Shown here piece after piece: positions 1 through 2,742 of a DNA stretch of 5,611 nucleotides. Origin of the DNA: Kiritimatiellales bacterium (GTDB lineage: Bacteria > Verrucomicrobiota > Kiritimatiellia > Kiritimatiellales > Pontiellaceae); assembly GCA_030625905.1 (NCBI GenBank), contig DAOUQA010000144.1, positions 1 to 5,611 of the forward strand, given 5' to 3'. Every line of letters begins with the position of its first letter. Position 1 is the first letter of the stretch. Both the position numbers and the translations under genes were made by a program. The notes below the pieces were generated by a model that was not told where the DNA came from, searched no databases, and was given only the letters and a program-made list of their open reading frames with translations.

Positions 1-135
1 GCATGTTTGAGAACGACCTTCATGTGCTACCTATTCTGCATTCTGATCGACATCCAGCAATCTCTTAGCCAAAGTGAATAGCTAGTGAAATGCAGGTCAT
101 TAACGAGGTGCTAATACCGATAGGAGAATCCTGCG

Positions 136-351
136 ATGAAAACTGAAACCATTTCTATTACAGTTGGAGTCGATGTCGAAAACGAAGCCGAGTTGGGCAA
201 GCGGATTGATGAAATTCGCATCGTTCGGGTGGAACACGTTGCGAGGAAAGCGCGCTCCCGCAGACGGGAAGCACGCACCACACAGCCCACGCACCACACA
301 GCCCTCCCACAGACGGGACGCGAAGCGAGGCTTTCCACGGGAAAGCAGTGA
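136..351 (+). CDS. Hypothetical 71-residue ORF running into repeat DNA
   Basis: I do not recognise this protein. The ATG has a well-placed Shine-Dalgarno (AGGAG at 122-126, 9 bases upstream), which sits in a tiny inverted repeat (AGGA-GAA-TCCT, 122-132). Residues 1 to about 33 look like normal protein: a beta-like start (ETISITVGVDV) followed by an acidic, helix-like stretch (ENEAELGKRIDEI). From about residue 38 the sequence becomes Arg/Thr/His/Gln-rich (RRREARTTQPTHHT) because the DNA there is a repeat patch. That tail is unlikely to be an evolved domain. The ORF may be a real small gene, or the 5' remnant of a gene whose 3' end was lost when repeat DNA arrived. No membrane segment or known motif is visible. 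It reads toward the TA operon but is separated from it by about 90 bases up to the next candidate ORF, so an operon link is unproven. Confidence 0.3.
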   Translation: MKTETISITVGVDVENEAELGKRIDEIRIVRVEHVARKARSRRREARTTQPTHHTALPQTGREARLSTGKQ

Positions 352-384
352 TCGAAGAGAACGGCAACCACGCACCACACAGCC
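254..384. repeat. Short-repeat and hairpin patch with ACGCACCACACAGCC units
   Basis: The 15-base unit ACGCACCACACAGCC occurs three times without mismatch: 273-287, 289-303 (16-base period) and 370-384. A second unit, CTCCC(G/A)CAGACGGGA(A/C)GC, occurs at 255-272 and 304-321, and each copy can fold through its TCCC/GGGA arms. Between the last copies lies a hairpin, GCTTTCC-ACG-GGAAAGC (330-346). The patch is GC-rich between AT-richer flanks. It is most simply a dispersed intergenic repeat family of the host genome. It overlaps the 3' half of the ORF at 136-351. It lacks the long identical repeats and unique spacers of a CRISPR array. Confidence 0.7.
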
Positions 385-439
385 AAGGGGTTTTGCAAGC
401 GGCTCCATTGAATAGGCATTTTAGAAAGGGACGCATGAT

Positions 440-595
440 ATGCAAGGCACAAACCTACAAGAAACGAATCCGGCGCCAAAAAGGCCGAATTTTATGCGCA
501 TCCAGGGAGGCTATAGAAATTACTCCGCCCATTCAGGAAAAATCTGCAGAATCCTTTTGCAATCAGCAAATGTTATAACTATTGTTCCCACATGA
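440..595 (+). CDS. Possible 51-residue leader ORF of the TA operon
   Basis: This short ORF (begins MQGTNLQETNPAPKRPNF, ends ANVITIVPT) starts 9 bases after a purine-rich ribosome site (AAGGG, 426-430). It stops with a TGA that overlaps the antitoxin ATG as ATGA (592-595), the same geometry as the antitoxin-toxin junction at 819-822. The antitoxin has no Shine-Dalgarno of its own: the 20 bases before its ATG are pyrimidine/AT-rich. Translational coupling from this ORF would therefore explain how the antitoxin is translated. I recognise no domain. The product would be small and basic, with a hydrophobic C-terminal end. Against it: the length is within chance expectation, a competing frame (ATG at 435, to 578) is also open, and a leaderless antitoxin mRNA is an alternative. 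Treat it as a hypothesis. Confidence 0.28.
   Translation: MQGTNLQETNPAPKRPNFMRIQGGYRNYSAHSGKICRILLQSANVITIVPT
574..579 (+). promoter_or_regulatory. Candidate -10 box / operator before the antitoxin
   Basis: TATAAC lies 12 bases before the antitoxin ATG, inside the 8-base palindrome GTTATAAC (572-579). Used as a -10 element, it would start the transcript only a few bases before the ATG, giving a leaderless mRNA, which fits the missing Shine-Dalgarno. The palindrome could also be a site for autorepression by the AbrB-type protein, as is usual for antitoxins. No good -35 match stands about 17 bases upstream, so support is weak. Confidence 0.22.
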
Positions 596-822
596 CCTAT
601 AAAACCAAAGTACGCAAAATCGGAAACTCGCTGGGTGTTGTCCTTCCCAAGGAAGCATTGCAGGCGATGAAGGTGAAAGAAGGTGCGACCCTCTATATTA
701 CCGAAGCGCCTGAATGCTCGGTGCAAATGACGCCCGCCAAGCCCGGGTTTGCGGAAAAAGCGGAGATTGCCGGAGATCTGATGCAGCGCTATCGCAACGC
801 CCTGCGGGAATTGGCAAAATGA
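592..822 (+). CDS. AbrB/MazE-family antitoxin (SpoVT-AbrB fold)
   Basis: This 76-residue protein should be the DNA-binding antitoxin of a type II TA pair, neutralising the toxin encoded next to it and repressing its own promoter. Residues 3 to about 48 are a textbook SpoVT-AbrB swapped-hairpin domain: TKVRKIGNSLGVVLPKEAL, then MKVKEGATLYI, which gives the two beta-hairpins of the dimeric DNA-binding barrel. Residues 50-76 (FAEKAEIAGDLMQRYRNALRELAK) form a charged, helical tail, the usual place for toxin binding. Length and layout match complete family members, so the start at 592 is well supported although no ribosome site precedes it. The stop overlaps the toxin start by four bases (ATGA, 819-822), so the two genes are translationally coupled. 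Family assignment is firm. The role as antitoxin to the neighbouring Doc protein is inferred from the pairing, which recurs in many genomes. Confidence 0.92.
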   Translation: MTYKTKVRKIGNSLGVVLPKEALQAMKVKEGATLYITEAPECSVQMTPAKPGFAEKAEIAGDLMQRYRNALRELAK

Positions 823-1217
823 AAGAGCCTATCTGGATCGATGCTACGGATGTGCATGCCTTTCATCAGGGGATACTCGCCATGTTTGGAGGGCTGGCTG
901 GCGTGCGCGATGAAGGACTCCTGGATTCTGCACTGAACCGCCCACAACACCTTTTTTTCTACGAAGAGACGAACCTCTTTGATCTGGCTACGGCTTACGC
1001 GCTGGGCATCATAAAAAACCCTCCCTTCCTCGATGGAAACAAACGGGCGGGCTTCATGGCCGCCTCCCTCTTTTTGGAAGTGAATGGCCTACGGCTTGAA
1101 GCCTTGGAAGAAGAAGTCGTTCTCCAGACGCTAGCACTGGCAGCCGGGGAGATCAATCAGGCCGCCTATGCCGCCTGGCTCAAAGCCTCTTCCCTGAAAA
1201 AACCCGCTTGCAGTTAA
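819..1217 (+). CDS. doc: Doc (death-on-curing) family Fic-fold toxin with altered catalytic motif
   Basis: This 132-residue protein has the length and layout of Doc toxins, small Fic-fold enzymes; phage P1 Doc phosphorylates elongation factor Tu and stops translation. Residues 23-45 (FGGLAGVRDEGLLDSALNRPQHL) match the typical family N-terminal region. Residues 56-65 (LATAYALGII) lead into the Fic motif at 66-79, and 80-96 (MAASLFLEVNGLRLEAL) follow as usual. The Fic motif should read His-x-Phe-x-Asp-Gly-Asn-Lys-Arg. Here it reads Pro68-Pro-Phe-Leu-Asp-Gly-Asn-Lys-Arg76, so the catalytic His is replaced by Pro (codon CCT, 1020-1022, one base from CAT) while every other motif residue is kept. 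His-to-Tyr at this place makes P1 Doc non-toxic, so this protein is probably weak or inactive, or has a changed activity. The chosen start overlaps the antitoxin stop; an in-frame ATG at 714 lies inside the antitoxin gene and is rejected. Family is certain; toxicity is doubtful. Confidence 0.93.
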   Translation: MKEPIWIDATDVHAFHQGILAMFGGLAGVRDEGLLDSALNRPQHLFFYEETNLFDLATAYALGIIKNPPFLDGNKRAGFMAASLFLEVNGLRLEALEEEVVLQTLALAAGEINQAAYAAWLKASSLKKPACS

Positions 1218-1324
1218 GACCCACACTCAGAGTGTTATAGTACCTGTGTTAGCGACTTGCGTTTGCTTTGCGAATCAAATACGTTCCCTGCCCTTGTAAA
1301 CAGGAGGATCGGCTCTGCCGTTCC

Positions 1325-1398
1325 GGTTAATGGTTATTGGTTGCTGGTTAACAGGAACATACCCCCACTAATTAACCAATAACGATTAACTGATAACT
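1325..1398. repeat. Symmetric array of GTTA-type heptamers (4 + 4, inverted)
   Basis: Four heptamers in direct order fill 1325-1352 (GGTTAAT, GGTTATT, GGTTGCT, GGTTAAC). After an 18-base spacer, four heptamers in opposite orientation fill 1371-1398 (ATTAACC, AATAACG, ATTAACT, GATAACT). The best fold pairs 1326-1342 with 1374-1390: 17 positions, one mismatch. The array lies between the toxin stop and asd, and ends 10 bases before the palindrome at the asd ribosome site. It could be a dispersed heptamer repeat, a transcription-factor array, or a long hairpin in the asd leader. No T tail follows, so it is not a normal intrinsic terminator. Confidence 0.75.
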
Positions 1399-1408
1399 GC
1401 TTCGTGAA

Positions 1409-1432
1409 CCTTGGCTTCATGAAGCCAAGGAG
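1409..1432 (+). promoter_or_regulatory. Perfect 22-bp palindrome overlapping the asd Shine-Dalgarno
   Basis: Bases 1409-1430 are perfectly self-complementary (half-site CCTTGGCTTCA). In RNA this gives a 9-bp stem with a CAUG loop. The 3' arm ends in AAGG, the first part of the asd ribosome site AAGGAG (1427-1432, 8 bases before ATG 1441). A closed stem would hide most of the Shine-Dalgarno, suggesting translational control. As DNA it could be a dimeric repressor site. The structure is seen directly; the function is inferred. Confidence 0.5.
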
Positions 1433-1440
1433 AACAAGCT

Positions 1441-2547
1441 ATGAAAACCGGACTTATTGGATGGCGCGGTATGGTCGGCTCGGTGCTGATGGAGCGCATG
1501 CGTGCGGAAAACGATTTTGAGCAGATCGACCCCGTATTCTTCACCACCTCGCAGGCGGGCCAAGCAGCACCGAATGTCGGCAAGGGCGAATCGACCCTGC
1601 TTGATGCCTACGACATCGACGCGCTGATGGAGATGGAAACCATCATTACCTGCCAGGGCGGAGACTACACCTCGAACGTCCACCCCACACTGCGCGCTAA
1701 GGGATGGAACGGCTACTGGATCGATGCCGCCTCTGCCCTGCGCATGGCCGAACAGGCCACCATCGTCCTCGACCCCGTCAACCGCCCCGTCATCGATCAG
1801 GCACTGGCCGAGGGCAAAAAGGATTTTGTCGGCGGCAACTGCACCGTCAGCCTGATGCTCATGGCCATCGGCGGCCTCTTCAAGGCCGGCCTCGTGGAAT
1901 GGATTTCTTCCATGACCTACCAGGCCGCTTCCGGTGCCGGTGCGCAAAACATGCGCGAGTTGCTCAACCAGATGGGATCACTCAACGGATGCGTGGCCGA
2001 CGAGCTGGCTACCCCCTCCTCCGCCATTCTCGACATCGACCGCAAGGTTAGCGAAGCCCTGCGCGGCAACGAGCTTCCGACCGAAAACTTTGGCGCACCG
2101 CTGGCCGGTTCGCTGATCCCGTGGATCGACCGCCTCGTCGAAGACGGCCAGACCCGCGAGGAGTGGAAGGGCTATGCCGAAACCAACAAGATCCTGCAGA
2201 ACGATCCTGCGATTCCGATCGATGGCATCTGCGTCCGTATCGGCGCGATGCGCAGCCATAGCCAGGCACTGACCATTAAGCTGACCAAGGATATTCCGGT
2301 CGAAGAGATCATGGAGATCCTGCGCAACGACAACGATTGGATCGATGTGGTCGACAACAACAAGGAAGAGACCCTTGCGCGCCTGACCCCGGCCGCGATC
2401 TCCGGAACGCTGGCCGTACCGGTCGGCCGCATCCGCAAAATGAAGATGGGAGGCGAATACCTCTCCGCCTTCACTGTCGGCGACCAGCTCCTCTGGGGTG
2501 CCGCCGAGCCGCTGCGCCGGATGCTCCGCATCCTGCTGGAAAAGTAG
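1441..2547 (+). CDS. asd: Aspartate-semialdehyde dehydrogenase
   Basis: Asd reduces beta-aspartyl phosphate to aspartate semialdehyde with NADPH in the cytosol. This is the branch point toward diaminopimelate/lysine, threonine and methionine. The 368-residue protein is nearly the same length as the E. coli enzyme (367) and collinear with it. Visible elements are the N-terminal dinucleotide-binding loop GWRGMVG (7-13); TCQGGDYT (70-77); GYWIDAASALRM (91-102); the active-site Cys134 in GGNCTVSLM; the TYQAASGAGA segment (159-168); VADELATPSSAILDID (185-200); LAGSLIPWID (221-230); the substrate-binding/catalytic region CVRIGAMRSHSQ (264-275) with Arg266 and His273; and the conserved C-terminal FTVGDQLLWGAAEPLRRML. 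It belongs to the proteobacterial-type ASADH branch rather than the shorter Gram-positive/archaeal type. The start is set by AAGGAG 8 bases upstream and by family alignment. It appears to be a single-gene unit, with the TA operon upstream and convergent purL downstream. No catalytic residue is missing. Confidence 0.98.
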   Translation: MKTGLIGWRGMVGSVLMERMRAENDFEQIDPVFFTTSQAGQAAPNVGKGESTLLDAYDIDALMEMETIITCQGGDYTSNVHPTLRAKGWNGYWIDAASALRMAEQATIVLDPVNRPVIDQALAEGKKDFVGGNCTVSLMLMAIGGLFKAGLVEWISSMTYQAASGAGAQNMRELLNQMGSLNGCVADELATPSSAILDIDRKVSEALRGNELPTENFGAPLAGSLIPWIDRLVEDGQTREEWKGYAETNKILQNDPAIPIDGICVRIGAMRSHSQALTIKLTKDIPVEEIMEILRNDNDWIDVVDNNKEETLARLTPAAISGTLAVPVGRIRKMKMGGEYLSAFTVGDQLLWGAAEPLRRMLRILLEK

Positions 2548-2589
2548 AACGAGCGTCCCGCTCGTTCATGGGCCAGCGAGACGCTTGCA
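2547..2589. repeat. Hairpin pair directly after asd, REP-like
   Basis: GAACGAGCG (2547-2555) and CGCTCGTTC (2559-2567) form a perfect 9-bp stem with a 3-base loop, beginning on the last base of the asd stop codon. A second, imperfect stem follows (CAGCG-AGA-CGCTTG, 2575-2588). No T run follows either one, so I read this as an extragenic palindrome pair that may stabilise the asd mRNA 3' end rather than a canonical terminator. Confidence 0.55.
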
Positions 2590-2597
2590 CTACATTG

Positions 2598-2630
2598 AAA
2601 CCCCCGCGGCCACATCTTCGGGGTTTTCGT
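2598..2630 (+). terminator. Probable intrinsic terminator of asd
   Basis: AAACCCCCG (2598-2606) pairs with CGGGGTTT (2619-2626), with one bulged C and a 12-base loop. TTTT then CGTTGTTG follows, a broken U tract on the asd strand. Position 50-80 bases after the asd stop and orientation suit a Rho-independent terminator. The interrupted T tail and bulge lower confidence. Confidence 0.45.
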
Positions 2631-2633
2631 TGT

Positions 2634-2740
2634 TGTAGCCGGGGGCGGTGACCCCGGATTGACATTCCCTGCGGTCATTACTTTCGCAGGCTCAAGTCTC
2701 GTTTCGCGTCTGCGGAACGGGGTCACCGCCCCCGCCTACA
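2634..2740. repeat. 107-bp long inverted-repeat element between convergent genes
   Basis: The left arm (2634-2656, starting TGTAGCCGGGGGCGGTG) and right arm (2718-2740) are reverse complements over 23 bases with one mismatch (C against G at the sixth base). The 61-base interior holds another stem, CCTGCG (2668-2673) with CGCAGG (2685-2690). It ends two bases before the purL stop codon. It may act as a bidirectional transcription barrier, or be a mobile or REP-like element that landed here. I see no target-site duplication at its edges and no coding capacity. Confidence 0.7.
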
Positions 2741-2742
2741 GC

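Noticed and set aside
1..81. Two plus-strand frames are open from the left edge (stops at 68 and 81) and could be the tail of an upstream gene.
   Set aside because: Both are under 28 codons, neither gives a recognisable protein end, and two frames being open at once is uninformative.
254..384. Possible CRISPR array.
   Set aside because: Repeats are only 15 bases, irregularly spaced (1 and 66 bases apart), and there is no cas gene.
100..479. Long minus-strand ORFs across the repeat patch, rich in Val-Cys-Gly-Trp.
   Set aside because: These arise from the complement of the ACGCACCACACAGCC units; there is no ribosome site and no recognisable protein.
348..578. A 76-codon plus-strand ORF across the repeat patch and the TA leader.
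   Set aside because: Its first part is repeat-coded. The best ribosome site spacing favours the overlapping frame at 440. There is no domain.
714..1217. An upstream in-frame ATG giving a 167-residue toxin.
   Set aside because: The extra 35 residues are read out of frame within the antitoxin gene, and Doc proteins align from the ATG at 819.
1223..1235. ACACTC-A-GAGTGT as a terminator for the toxin operon.
   Set aside because: The stem is only about 5 bp, the loop is tiny, and no T run follows.
1302..1371. A perfect AGGAGG (1302-1307) and a 13-codon ORF starting at 1330, as an asd attenuation leader peptide.
   Set aside because: The gap of 22 bases is too long for ribosome positioning, and the peptide (MVIGCWLTGTYPH) has no run of Lys, Met or Thr codons.
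1417..1947. A 176-codon minus-strand ORF inside asd.
   Set aside because: It is a shadow of the strongly conserved asd reading frame.
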